From assembly GCF_030548295.1 (NCBI RefSeq), contig NZ_JAUOSB010000003.1, positions 1 to 64,000 on the forward strand: DNA of 64,000 bases. Direction: 5' to 3'. The stretch is from Wenyingzhuangia sp. 2_MG-2023 (lineage in GTDB: Bacteria; Bacteroidota; Bacteroidia; Flavobacteriales; Flavobacteriaceae). Under the pieces are notes generated by a model, which was given only the letters and a program-made list of their open reading frames with translations, searched no databases and had not been told where the DNA came from. Shown in pieces: positions 24,115 through 32,720 of the stretch; within the stretch, counting starts at the first letter, position 1; each line of letters begins with the position of its first letter. The translations under genes were made by a program, and so were the position numbers.

Positions 24115-24837
24115 TTATTCGTCTTCCTCTACAATATCTTCATTTTCATCAATCCATTCTATTGAATTCATTAGAGAATCTATTTCTTTATGAGTTAATG
24201 ATTCGAGACTTGCTGTTCTACCAGTTGCACAGATTACTACTTCTTCTATTTCAGGAATTTTAGCTTCCATTTTTATTTTTAAATCTTCAGGTAAGGGTTT
24301 GTAATTTATGGTATTAGATTTAAAACCCACAAAGTCAAAATGAATAAAGATAGCTGTTATGTTGTGTTTTTTAGTATCAATCTCTAATTTAAAATTACCA
24401 TTAGAATCACTAGTTGTTGAATAAATAACTTTTTTATTTATTGTTGCTGTCACTTCAACGTGTGCCAGGTTTTTACCAGTTTTATTGTCTATTATTTTTC
24501 CTTCAATTGAAGTTGTCTTATTTTGATCAATGATATTTGATTGATTATAAATTTCATTTGGAATTTCAGCTTTTATATCCGTTACTACTAACCCCAGAAA
24601 AGCAAGCAACGTTATGGGTTTAGAATAAATGGACGTTTTGTGAATTCTTCTAATGTAGTCTAGTTGGCTCAAATTGTATCTTCCACAACCTGTTTCATTT
24701 ATGATGTTTTTAGACCTTGTATAATCTTTAACATTTTCGTTGCATTGGGAACAAAATTTCATATCAATTCCTATGTTTGTCATTGAATCAAATGACTCAG
24801 AGCAGCAAAATGACAAAGATTTTTTTTTCGTTTTCAT
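24115..24837 (-). CDS. Membrane protein with CarboxypepD_reg-like domain
   Basis: About 240 residues from the ATG at 24837; the longer frame to 24861 runs into the adjacent repeat. The N-terminus has a cysteine-rich cytoplasmic part (MKFCSQCNENVKDYTRS and GCGRYNLSQLDYI) common in Bacteroidota. A membrane segment (ITLLAFLGLVVTDIKAE) and a beta-sandwich CarboxypepD_reg domain (TSIEGKIIDNKTGKNLAHVE, TTSDSNGNFKLEID, IHFDFVGFKS) follow, then an acidic tail. The function is unknown; the CxxC...CGR start resembles anti-sigma or redox-sensing segments. Confidence 0.65.
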   Translation of the reverse strand: MKTKKKSLSFCCSESFDSMTNIGIDMKFCSQCNENVKDYTRSKNIINETGCGRYNLSQLDYIRRIHKTSIYSKPITLLAFLGLVVTDIKAEIPNEIYNQSNIIDQNKTTSIEGKIIDNKTGKNLAHVEVTATINKKVIYSTTSDSNGNFKLEIDTKKHNITAIFIHFDFVGFKSNTINYKPLPEDLKIKMEAKIPEIEEVVICATGRTASLESLTHKEIDSLMNSIEWIDENEDIVEEDE

Positions 24838-24845
24838 AGCAACAA

Positions 24846-24921
24846 ACAACGGTTTTGGCAACTCATGTAAATATATACAAAACTTTGAGTAATAACTAAA
24901 ATCCGTATTGAGTTTAGTTGT
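24846..24921. repeat. Boundary repeat, left side of the XRE-ImmA module
   Basis: The core GTAAATATATACAAAACTTT then GAGTAATAACTAAAATCCGT is shared with 26909-26960 and 14760-14810. Around it ACAAC...AACTCA (24846-24865) and TGAGTTTAGTTGT (24909-24921) form an inverted repeat. The beginning CGGTTTTG also matches the right-hand copy at 26780. Confidence 0.55.
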
Positions 24922-24941
24922 TTTTTCGTGTTATATTTCTG

Positions 24942-25003
24942 AGGGTAATTTCCCTTTTTTTTAACATTATCCAAATAAAACACTATATTTGCAAGGGTAA
25001 ATT
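24942..25003 (+). promoter_or_regulatory. Promoter of the XRE-ImmA operon flanked by operator-like repeats
   Basis: TATATTTG at 24984-24991 matches the Bacteroidota -7 box, 20 bp before the start at 25011. AGGGTAATTT (24942-24951) and AGGGTAAATT (24994-25003) are direct repeats that bracket it. The first extends to GGGTAATTTCCC, a near palindrome. Binding by the encoded XRE domain is inference. Confidence 0.5.
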
Positions 25004-25010
25004 CTCTTTT

Positions 25011-26204
25011 ATGGAAAATTCTAATATTGATGATATTTTAAAATCTATTTTTTCAGAAAGCAATTCTCTTAATGTACGAGAAATGTTCGATGAAAAATTG
25101 AAAACAATAAATGTAAGTAAAACTAAGGTTTTAAACTTATTAAAAATAGATAAAGATGTCTTTGAACAAATTATTAATGGAACTGCTAAACAGCCTAATT
25201 TAATTCACGTTATAAAGATAGCTGATTTTTTAAATTTATCTATTGACAGATTTATAGAGGCTGTATTAAAAAATCAAAGCGTAGAGAATATACGTTCAAT
25301 AGAAAATGCTCAAAATGCTACTTTTTTACTGAATAATTTTGATGTTAAAACGTTAACAAAGTTTGGTTTTTTCGAAAGTAAAGCAGATACAAATGAATTA
25401 GTAAATAAAGTATTAACATTTTTTGGATTTGAATCAATACGTGATTATGAATCCGAATTAAATAGTCCTTTGTATAGTAGTTCAAAAAGAAATTTTTCAG
25501 ATAAGATGAAAGATTTTTGGATTAAATCAGCATATCAAACTTTCAGAATAATTAATAACCCAAATGATTATAATAGGGCTAGATTAAAAGATCTGATAGT
25601 TAAAATTAAGCCTTATTCTCAAGATCTTAAAAATGGTCTTTTTACAGTATGTAAAGCTTTGTATAATGTAGGTGTTACTGTTGTTTTTCAAGATTATTTG
25701 TCTACAACTCAAGTAAGAGGAGGAACCTTTATAATTGATGATAAACCCTGTATTGTTCTAACAGATTTTAATAAAAGTTATCCTACTTTATGGTTTACAT
25801 TATTACATGAATTACACCATGTTTTATTCGATTTTGATTTAATAAAAAGCAATAATTTTCATTTAACGGGTGATGCTGATTTATTTTTGATTGAAGAGAA
25901 TGCTGATTCTTTTGCTAGAGATTTTTTTATGTCAGAAGAAAAATTTAACTACATAAAAATGTACATAAAAAATCCTTTTCTAGTTTCTAAGTTTGCTATT
26001 GAAAATGAAATACATGTTTCAATGGTTTATTCTTTTTTTACTTGGTATCAAGATAAATTATATGGTAAAAAATATTATGGAGCTTTTAAAGAGTTTTATC
26101 CTGACTACAAAACTTCAGTAAGTAAATTGAGTCCGTTATCGTGGAATGACGATAGTATTAAAACAGCAGGGTTAAGAATTAAGAAAATTTTAGAAATAAA
26201 TTAA
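25011..26204 (+). CDS. XRE HTH / ImmA-IrrE metallopeptidase fusion
   Basis: 397 residues from the ATG at 25011; the in-frame ATG at 24918 lies upstream of the promoter box and is rejected. Residues 20-75 are a helix-turn-helix (VSKTKVLNLLKIDKDVFEQI, LIHVIKIADFLNLSID). Residues 215-330 form an ImmA/IrrE-type peptidase with the zinc motif LLHELHHVLFD and a downstream glutamate in EENADSFARDFF. Such proteases cut repressors or antitoxins in response to stress or phage. It is followed 10 bp later by a partner gene. The codon use is very AT-rich, and the pair is bounded by repeats, suggesting transfer. Confidence 0.88.
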   Translation: MENSNIDDILKSIFSESNSLNVREMFDEKLKTINVSKTKVLNLLKIDKDVFEQIINGTAKQPNLIHVIKIADFLNLSIDRFIEAVLKNQSVENIRSIENAQNATFLLNNFDVKTLTKFGFFESKADTNELVNKVLTFFGFESIRDYESELNSPLYSSSKRNFSDKMKDFWIKSAYQTFRIINNPNDYNRARLKDLIVKIKPYSQDLKNGLFTVCKALYNVGVTVVFQDYLSTTQVRGGTFIIDDKPCIVLTDFNKSYPTLWFTLLHELHHVLFDFDLIKSNNFHLTGDADLFLIEENADSFARDFFMSEEKFNYIKMYIKNPFLVSKFAIENEIHVSMVYSFFTWYQDKLYGKKYYGAFKEFYPDYKTSVSKLSPLSWNDDSIKTAGLRIKKILEIN

Positions 26205-26214
26205 ATAATAAAAT

Positions 26215-26760
26215 ATGTCTGAGAATAAGAAAATTAAGAAAAGTGTCGAGCTTTCTGAAGCAGATATTGAGAGATTAGAACTTTTGCAAAAGGCTAATGA
26301 AAAAGTAGGTAAACAATTATCTATTAATTCTGAGCTGGGAAGTTTAGAAGAGATTGATGAATTAAGAGAGATTGTAGGAAAAGAATTTGAGAATCCTGAA
26401 GAAAAATATAATATTTATTATAAAGGAATTAGAAAACTTTTAATGGATTTCTTACCTAAAGGAAAAGAATTTAAAGAAGTAAGAGATATAATATATGATG
26501 AAAAAAATATTTTTCTAAATCTAGGTAAACGTAAGTCTGATAATAATGGAATTAGGGGAGGAGATAGTAGAATGACTTTTCAACCTGTAATGAATGAAAT
26601 ATTAGATATAATAATTAAATGGGTTGCTGAGTCTCAAAATCCTTTTGATATTTATAGAGCTTTCTTTGATTTGAATGAAAAATATGGATACGGACATGAG
26701 GAATATGATAAATCTGCTTTAAGTATTTCTAAAGCGATGATGGAACTTAGTAAAAAATAA
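26215..26760 (+). CDS. Partner protein of the XRE-ImmA peptidase, unknown family
   Basis: 181 residues, soluble, highly charged, helical at both ends, with GIRGGDSRMTFQPVMNEILD in the middle that may be a functional loop. No signal peptide, membrane segment or named motif is visible. Its start lies 10 bp after the ImmA stop, so the two are one operon. It may be the substrate, antitoxin or effector of the peptidase, but nothing in the sequence settles this. Confidence 0.7.
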   Translation: MSENKKIKKSVELSEADIERLELLQKANEKVGKQLSINSELGSLEEIDELREIVGKEFENPEEKYNIYYKGIRKLLMDFLPKGKEFKEVRDIIYDEKNIFLNLGKRKSDNNGIRGGDSRMTFQPVMNEILDIIIKWVAESQNPFDIYRAFFDLNEKYGYGHEEYDKSALSISKAMMELSKK

Positions 26761-26776
26761 TTTCCACAATTTTACT

Positions 26777-26961
26777 CAGCGGTTTTGACTAGGATTAGTG
26801 CAGGTAAAAATCGCCAGGATTTTCGGGCTGTTACTAAGCCGAAGCTTTTTGTTTGGATTTATTTCTTTTAATTTCACAAAACCAAATCAAAAAGGTTTTA
26901 GCGACCTAGTAAATATACACAAAACTTTGAGATAGCACAGAACCCGTATGAAGTTTAGCCA
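26777..26961. repeat. Boundary repeat, right side of the XRE-ImmA module, with cruciform arms
   Basis: Its last part (26909-26960) repeats the left boundary: GTAAATATACACAAAACTTT, then GAGATAGCACAGAACCCGTA. Before this, ACTAGG (26788) pairs with CCTAGT (26905), and CTTTTTGTTTGG (26845) pairs with CCAAATCAAAAAGG (26882), giving nested arms. The left-hand copy lacks this middle part. The gap 26961-27081 shows no gene. Confidence 0.55.
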
Positions 26962-27081
26962 ACTTAAGTTTACAAAATAATAATTTTAATATATAAACGA
27001 GAAAGCACATAAGAGAGGCCTAATTCATATTTGTTTTCAGGTTTTGAGTAAATAAATCTAATAATATTTAATATGTTCTGC

Positions 27082-27285
27082 TCAGAACTCTCCGTCTTTA
27101 ATTTTAATATAAAAGTATATTACTCCAACAAGAACAACACCTTGCAAAATAAAATATAAAAAATATTCACCAAAACCATCTACGGATTTACTACCATACC
27201 ATCTTGGCATGAACATAACAAGTGCTATTATAAAAATTATTAACGCAACAATTCCACAACCTTTATTACTTTTTTCTTTACTCAT
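27082..27285 (-). CDS. Small two-span membrane protein
   Basis: 67 residues. Two hydrophobic segments (GIVALIIFIIALVMFM and LYFILQGVVLVGVIYFYI) flank a short loop, with a lysine-rich N-terminus (MSKEKSNKGC). No family recognised. It is preceded on the - strand by repeat copy B, the same arrangement seen for the small gene at 842-1381, and so may belong to the same kind of cassette. Confidence 0.6.
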   Translation of the reverse strand: MSKEKSNKGCGIVALIIFIIALVMFMPRWYGSKSVDGFGEYFLYFILQGVVLVGVIYFYIKIKDGEF

Positions 27286-27379
27286 AGAATTAGACTATTT
27301 TTCCCAACTTTTTATCATATGTATTATTTAAATTATAATTTCAATGCTAAAATGTGTTCAATTCGTTTTCCAAAATTAC

Positions 27380-27530
27380 AGTTAACTCGTTATATACTCA
27401 CCAAAAGTAATGTTCTCCAATTAATCCTTAAGAGCAACACATCTTTAGCTGTTTTTATCAGTTTTAAAAGTATTGTTTTTTAGTCATTTAATAAGCTTGT
27501 TTAAATAATAAAAACTGAGTATTGTTATTA
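27380..27530. repeat. Dispersed intergenic repeat, copy B
   Basis: Matches 1402-1550 over about 150 bp (see the blocks TTATATACTCACCAAAAGT and AAAAGTATTGTTTTTTA). The region from 27531 to 27642 also holds a 30-codon frame (27564-27656) that I do not consider a gene. Confidence 0.6.
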
Positions 27531-27642
27531 AAGAAAAGCAAAAAGAAAATAAACTCAACTAAAATGGAAAGGACATTATCAAAACAGCTATTTGTTTTTG
27601 ATGACTTTGAGTATTATTTTGTTGAGAAAAAAAACTGTTTTC

Positions 27643-28010
27643 TCAATCTATATTGATTATAAAAAGGTTTATTTGATTGACCAACTTGGTTTCGTCCAGA
27701 TCTGCTTGGGTTTTTAATGTACAAAAATCTTCTGTCCATTTAGAAGTTCTAATTCTTAACGGAGGGTTTTCATTTAGAGCTATATGTAAAAAACTCTTCC
27801 ACTTATAGTCCTGTTTGATAAAATTGTTCATTTCCTTGGCTTGCTCTTTTTTGATTTCCTGTCATATAATTTTCAAAAATTGGTAGGTATTCTTCTGTAG
27901 AAAATTGTCCATTTATAGCAGTTTTTCCGATAGCAGAAGTCATAAACTCTGTAGCAATTCCAGCAGGTTCTACAATGAAATCATCATTCCAGATTTTTTG
28001 TTTTAAGTCT
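27643..28010 (-). pseudogene. C-terminal remnant of a short-chain dehydrogenase
   Basis: Two frames together read like the end of an SDR oxidoreductase. The first piece reads IWNDDFIVEPAGIATEFM, then AIGKTAINGQFSTEEYLPIF and ENYMTGNQKRASQG. The second reads ALNENPPLRIRTSKWTEDF then CTLKTQADLDETKLVNQI, and ends normally. A frameshift lies near 27800. The catalytic and NAD-binding N-terminal two thirds are absent; the fragment begins right after the stop of the gene at 28018. Confidence 0.75.
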
Positions 28011-28017
28011 TAATGGC

Positions 28018-29193
28018 TTATTTATTAACAAGTTCGTATTGTTTTTCTAAAGGAACTCCATAGAGTCCTTCTAACTCAGACTTGTTCTTTTTGAAGAATT
28101 TAGTATCGGGCGGTGAACTCAAAGCTTGCCAAAATTCAGGATGATAAGGCAAGTCTAAAGACCCCATATCTTTATCTATACCATATTCATCGATACGACT
28201 TTTCTTTTTATCTGTTTCTACATTCAAAACAAATGCTTCAATTCTATAACTTAGAGTTTCTGCTGGAGTGTTTAAATATTCTTGTGGAATCATGTTTTTT
28301 GGATAGCTCCATTCATTTTTAAAATAGCTCAAATGCACTTTTCCACTTTTGTGTTTTTTATAGATGTATAATGTTGGACCACGCTCAATTCTATATATAT
28401 TGTAACTATCTATACCTACATATAAGATTATTTTTTCCCATTTTTTCTTAGGATTTGCACCTTCCAAAATTAAAACATCTTCCCCTTCGTAAGAAGAGCT
28501 TTCTATTTTTTTCCAATCAAATTTTTTCAAATTTACTGCATGTTCAGAATCATTGGGGGTTAATGGGTTTACTTCAATCATATTGTTTATAGAATGTCTC
28601 CATTGGGTGTGTTTCCAGTATCTGTAGTCAGCAGATTTTCTCGCTTCTGTAATTTGAATTGTTCCCATCCAGTTTGCAGGACCTCGATCTCTTAGTTTGA
28701 TGAAATTTTCAACAAAAAATTTTGCTTTTCCTTCTTCAGAGGCTGCTCTTCTGTACAGTATTTCTTTAACATGTGTTTTGCTCAGCGTGTTTTTTCGTAA
28801 GTTTTTAATCGCGTTTTCTACATAATCATTGGGACTTAAAAGGACCAATTCGTTTAGACTTACTACATTTTCTATCAATACAATTTTCCTGTTCTTTTTA
28901 GCTAAAAAATCTTGAATTTTTATTTTATAGGTATCAAAACCTAAGGAAGATACATAAAGCGTGTCTTGTAGCTCTTGTTGGGTAATGTAAAAAGAAAATT
29001 CACCATCTTCTGTACTAGCTGTACCAATGGTCTTGTTAACAACTCCTACGGTTACAAATGGTATGGTTTCGTTTGTTTCATCAATAACAACTCCTGAAAC
29101 TTCTTTTCTTTGCTGTGCAACTAATGATATAGAAAGAAATAAGGAAAATAATACAATGTGTAGATTTTGAGCCTTAATAAGATTAAACAACAT
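28018..29193 (-). CDS. Exported CarboxypepD_reg-like protein
   Basis: 391 residues. A signal sequence (HIVLFSLFLSISLVAQ) precedes a CarboxypepD_reg-like domain (EVSGVVIDETNETIPFVTVG, GTASTEDGEFSFYI, LYVSSLGFDTYKIKI), the domain usually found before TonB plugs. There is no receptor barrel after it; instead comes a DUF of about 270 residues with LSPNDYVENAIKNLRKN and YRIERGPTLYIYKK. Proteins of this build are common in Bacteroidota outer envelopes and have no settled function. The start at 29193 gives a slightly long N-region; a later start is possible. Confidence 0.75.
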   Translation of the reverse strand: MLFNLIKAQNLHIVLFSLFLSISLVAQQRKEVSGVVIDETNETIPFVTVGVVNKTIGTASTEDGEFSFYITQQELQDTLYVSSLGFDTYKIKIQDFLAKKNRKIVLIENVVSLNELVLLSPNDYVENAIKNLRKNTLSKTHVKEILYRRAASEEGKAKFFVENFIKLRDRGPANWMGTIQITEARKSADYRYWKHTQWRHSINNMIEVNPLTPNDSEHAVNLKKFDWKKIESSSYEGEDVLILEGANPKKKWEKIILYVGIDSYNIYRIERGPTLYIYKKHKSGKVHLSYFKNEWSYPKNMIPQEYLNTPAETLSYRIEAFVLNVETDKKKSRIDEYGIDKDMGSLDLPYHPEFWQALSSPPDTKFFKKNKSELEGLYGVPLEKQYELVNK

Positions 29194-29373
29194 ATGTTTT
29201 GTTTTAAATTTAATAATAAGAGTAAAACTATGTGTAAACGTTTTATTTTTGGAGCAAAATAAGACAGATTAGTATAACAAAAGGTGATGTATTGATTTAT
29301 TGATAATTTTAAATATGCGTTAAAACAGAAACAATTAAAAGGATTATTGGTCTAGAAACAGGCTAGTAGTTGT

Positions 29374-30429
29374 CTATCTATTTTCAGAAGTTTCTTGAAT
29401 ACCTTCAGCAATTAATGTGTTGGTTTCTTTTAGAGTATCAGAATTTATAGAGTTGTTTTTAGAGTTACTTTTATTAGTTATAAAAAACTCAATATACAAT
29501 GGTAAATGATCAGAACCTATAGGTTTTAATGTTTTAAGACAGCTAATGTTAATGTCTTTTGAGTGGTAAACAAGGTCTATAGGAATTCTAAAAATAGGAT
29601 AATTGGCAGGAAATGTAGAAATAAATCCACGTCCAATTCGTCCGTCTTTTAAGCCAGATACTTTCGCAAATAATTTGGTAATTCTAGACCAAGCAACACT
29701 ATTAAAATCACCCACAACAATAGTTGTTTTGTTTTGCTTACTGCTTTTTTTGGCTATTGACATCAATTCCCCATCTTGTTCCTTAGAATTTGGTTCTTCG
29801 GTTGGAGTAGCAGGAGGTGGATGAATTCCGTACAATACAAAATCATTTCCGTTGGCAGTTGTAAGATGTACTTCTATAGAAGGAATGTCATCAGCTACAA
29901 AAAAATGTGTCTTTAGATTGCTAACCTCTATGTTGGAATAAAAATGCATTCCGTACGTATTTTCTAAAGCTATTTTTTGATGGTATTTGTATTCATTGTC
30001 TAAAACAGAAAGTGCATCTTCCCAATCTTTATTACTTTCTATAGTTAAAAAAATATTAGGTTTTACGTTGTTTACAAGTGCAATTAGTTTTTGATATTGT
30101 TGGTTGTATTGATATACATTTACGGATAAAATTGAAATGGTTTCTTTTTTTTGAGTAGCAGTTTTTTTAGATTCAAAGTTGATATAAGGAAAAAGAAAAA
30201 TTGCTTGATATATTGTAGAAGCAAGCAGAAAAAATAATAGTAAAATGGTTGCAGAGGTAAAGCTATAACTCAATATATAAATCAAAAAAGGAAGCGTTAG
30301 CAATTGAAGAGCGATGATTTGCAACCGACCAAAATCTGGAATTCTAAAAAACCAATGTTGGTGTTTGACCAATGGTAAAAAAGTTAGCGCACTAAGCAAA
30401 ATAACCCAGATAAAAACAATAAATTCCAT
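29374..30429 (-). CDS. Membrane-anchored endonuclease/exonuclease/phosphatase family protein
   Basis: 351 residues. Three membrane segments lie in residues 1-90, followed by the EEP fold with its catalytic blocks: ILSVNVYQYNQQ (first Asn), FLTIESNKDW (metal-binding Glu), VLYGIHPPPATP (His), VVGDFNSVAWS (GDFN) and PIGSDHLPLYIEF (SDH). Substrates in this family include DNA, phosphoinositides and sphingomyelin. The active domain would face the periplasm or cytoplasm depending on topology, which I cannot fix. No operon partner is evident. Confidence 0.85.
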   Translation of the reverse strand: MEFIVFIWVILLSALTFLPLVKHQHWFFRIPDFGRLQIIALQLLTLPFLIYILSYSFTSATILLLFFLLASTIYQAIFLFPYINFESKKTATQKKETISILSVNVYQYNQQYQKLIALVNNVKPNIFLTIESNKDWEDALSVLDNEYKYHQKIALENTYGMHFYSNIEVSNLKTHFFVADDIPSIEVHLTTANGNDFVLYGIHPPPATPTEEPNSKEQDGELMSIAKKSSKQNKTTIVVGDFNSVAWSRITKLFAKVSGLKDGRIGRGFISTFPANYPIFRIPIDLVYHSKDINISCLKTLKPIGSDHLPLYIEFFITNKSNSKNNSINSDTLKETNTLIAEGIQETSENR

Positions 30430-30503
30430 TGTGTAAGTTTATAAAATAAAAATACAGGTATCGTTATATGTTTTACCTGTATTTTTTTATTTCTTTTTAT
30501 GTT

Positions 30504-31739
30504 TTAATACCAACGTTTTTTCTTGGCTTTAGAAGCTTCAGATTTACGTCCTTTTTTGTATTTACTACCTTGTTTCTTATGAACTTCAGGTTTTGCTTTA
30601 GGGTCTAACGGATAAGGATGATTTTCTTCTACAGGAATTAATTTTCCTATCAATTGTTGAATATCCTTTAAGTAAGGTTTTTCATCTGCAGAACAAAAAG
30701 ACAAGGCTCTCCCTTCTTTTCCTGCACGTCCTGTACGTCCAATTCGGTGTACATATCCTTCTGGAATGTTTGGCAAGTCAAAATTGATAACAATGTCTAA
30801 ATTTGGAATGTCTATTCCACGAGCAGCCACATCGGTAGCAATTAAAATATTAACATCGTTATTTTTAAATTTGTTCAATGCTTTGGTTCTTGCTGCTTGT
30901 GTTTTGTCTCCATGAATGGTATCTACTTTGTATTTGTTTTTCAACAACGTTTCTTCCAATTTATCCACACCAAATTTGGTACGTCTAAAAATAATGATGT
31001 TTCCACGCAAATCGTTACGCAACAAATGCAAACACAATTCTATTTTTTTAGGTTTGGGTACTAAATACAATTCCTGACTAATGGTTTTGGCCGCAGAAGA
31101 AATAACAGATACCGAAACTCTTTCAGGTTCATTCAACAATTCATTTGCCAAGCTTTCTATTTTTGGAGGCATGGTAGCCGAAAACAGTAAAGTTTGTCTT
31201 TGAGAAGGACACAATTTGGCTATTTTTTTTACATCGTCTATAAACCCCATGTCCAACATCATGTCAGCTTCATCTAACACTAAAACTTGAATAAAATCTA
31301 GATTGATAAGATCTCTTTTATGCAAATCTAACAAACGTCCAGGTGTAGCCACCAAAACATCAACACCTTTGGTCAAAATATCTATTTGAGGATCCATAGC
31401 CATTCCACCATAAATAGAAGTTGTTCTTAAATTGGTGTAGGTACTATACGTTTTAAAATTTTCTTCTATTTGTATGGCCAGTTCTCTTGTAGGACTGACA
31501 ATCAACGCTTTTATTTTTTTATTTCCTTTTAAAGCATTTTGTTGTGGAATCAATCTGTTTAAAATAGGCAAAGCAAAAGCAGCTGTTTTTCCTGTTCCTG
31601 TTTGTGCACAACCTATCACATCTATACCGTCAACCACCAAGGGAATGGTTTTTTCTTGAATAGGAGTGGGAGTGGTGTAATTTTGTTCTGCTACTGCTTT
31701 TAATATTTTAGCGTCTAAATGTAAGTCTTTAAAGGTCAT
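30504..31739 (-). CDS. rhlE: DEAD-box RNA helicase (RhlE-like)
   Basis: 411 residues. All helicase motifs are intact: the Q motif PTPIQEKTIPLV, Walker A AQTGTGKTAAF, PTRELAIQ, TPGRLLDL, DEAD at LVLDEADMM, SATMPP, and HRIGRTGRAGKEG. A short basic tail (KKQGSKYKKGRKS, KKKRWY) will bind RNA. RhlE-type helicases remodel RNA in ribosome assembly and decay. TATCTTTG on the - strand at 31762-31769, 23 bp before the start, matches the -7 box. Confidence 0.92.
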   Translation of the reverse strand: MTFKDLHLDAKILKAVAEQNYTTPTPIQEKTIPLVVDGIDVIGCAQTGTGKTAAFALPILNRLIPQQNALKGNKKIKALIVSPTRELAIQIEENFKTYSTYTNLRTTSIYGGMAMDPQIDILTKGVDVLVATPGRLLDLHKRDLINLDFIQVLVLDEADMMLDMGFIDDVKKIAKLCPSQRQTLLFSATMPPKIESLANELLNEPERVSVSVISSAAKTISQELYLVPKPKKIELCLHLLRNDLRGNIIIFRRTKFGVDKLEETLLKNKYKVDTIHGDKTQAARTKALNKFKNNDVNILIATDVAARGIDIPNLDIVINFDLPNIPEGYVHRIGRTGRAGKEGRALSFCSADEKPYLKDIQQLIGKLIPVEENHPYPLDPKAKPEVHKKQGSKYKKGRKSEASKAKKKRWY

Positions 31740-31761
31740 ATAGGATATTTACTTATAATGG

Positions 31762-31769
31762 CAAAGATA
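31762..31769 (-). promoter_or_regulatory. Probable -7 box of the DEAD-box helicase gene
   Basis: TATCTTTG on the - strand, an exact TAnnTTTG match, 23-30 bp before the start codon. No convincing -33 TTG was found at the normal distance. Confidence 0.4.
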
Positions 31770-31869
31770 CGGAAAGTATAGGTTTGATAATTACATAATT
31801 TAGACTTCAAGAAATTACACTATTTATCTCTAGATAAAAAATAGATTTTATGTTCAACTTTATTGTTTG

Positions 31870-32469
31870 TTATTTTCTACATTTTATCAAAAACATAGGC
31901 TGGTCTTCTTGTATTTGAATCTTTTCAAAAAGACCAAATTTTTCAAATTCCGTTAATATAGATTCATCATCATAATAAAATATAGGAACCCCTTTATGAA
32001 ATTCATAACAGTCTTTATAAATAAGAGTTCCTTTTCCGTAATTAGACGCTTGTTTACTAATAGCAGTAAAAAATAGATAGCCGTTTTTGTTTAATTGCTG
32101 ATAACAATTTTGAATGAGTTTAGCTCTTTCCTCTTTGTTTAGAAGATGAATTAAAGCATGGCAAAAAACGCCATCATATGTAGCATTATCATAAGGCATG
32201 TTGTTTACAGAGCCTTGGTAAATGTTTGTTTTGTTTCCATAATGCTTTTTTGCCAACTTAACAGCTGTTTTAGAAATTTCAATTCCTGTTACTTTCATTC
32301 CTTGATTTATAAAAACTTGAGCATTTCTGCCATAACCAATTCCTGGAATCAATATTTTTTTAAGACCTTTTTCTGTAAAAAAATCTTTTGTGATTATAGC
32401 CGATTTTGAGGGTTTTAATCCCCACATTTCTTGTTTTTGGTTAAAATTAGTTTCCCAAAACTCTGTCAT
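31870..32469 (-). CDS. Class I SAM-dependent methyltransferase (TPMT-like)
   Basis: 199 residues. The start FWETNFNQKQEMWGLKPSKS and the glycine-rich SAM site ILIPGIGYGRNAQVF resemble thiopurine-methyltransferase-type proteins. Motif II is VTGIEISKTAVKLA and motif III DGVFCHALIHLL. The last operon member after the flavoprotein and the small protein; it overlaps the latter by 1 bp. In this family substrates include thiols, selenium and tellurium compounds, which fits a redox or detoxification role without proving it. Confidence 0.78.
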   Translation of the reverse strand: MTEFWETNFNQKQEMWGLKPSKSAIITKDFFTEKGLKKILIPGIGYGRNAQVFINQGMKVTGIEISKTAVKLAKKHYGNKTNIYQGSVNNMPYDNATYDGVFCHALIHLLNKEERAKLIQNCYQQLNKNGYLFFTAISKQASNYGKGTLIYKDCYEFHKGVPIFYYDDESILTEFEKFGLFEKIQIQEDQPMFLIKCRK

Positions 32470-32714
32470 TAGCTACAAATTTTATCTTTCATGATTTTAC
32501 AAACAATACCTTGGTTTTGAATGATATTTATTATTTGTTGTACGTTTACAGCTATAGTCTCAACTCTAATCACGGTATGACCGCAAGGAAAATCTAAATC
32601 AGATTCATTCATGTCATAATCAATAACTAAATTTTTAAATTTCTTTTTAAGTTGATTTGTTATTTTTTTTGCTTCCTGTTCACTTTTTATATTGGTGATA
32701 AAAACTTCGATCAT
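32469..32714 (-). CDS. Small ferredoxin-fold-like protein, unknown function
   Basis: 81 residues. The strand-helix-strand pattern (MIEVFITNIKSEQEAKKITN, LVIDYDMNESDLD, TVIRVETIAVNVQQIINII) resembles HMA/copper-chaperone-like folds but lacks their CxxC. Three cysteines (DFPCGHT, GIVCKI and KICS) could bind metal. It lies between the flavoprotein and the methyltransferase with 6-bp and overlapping junctions, so it belongs to that operon. Confidence 0.6.
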   Translation of the reverse strand: MIEVFITNIKSEQEAKKITNQLKKKFKNLVIDYDMNESDLDFPCGHTVIRVETIAVNVQQIINIIQNQGIVCKIMKDKICS

Positions 32715-32720
32715 TTTATT

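Noticed and set aside
27564-27656. 30-codon frame ending in a hairpin-like GAGAAAA/TTTTCTC
   Set aside because: Too short and without any supporting signal; lies in the leader of a pseudogene and repeat region.
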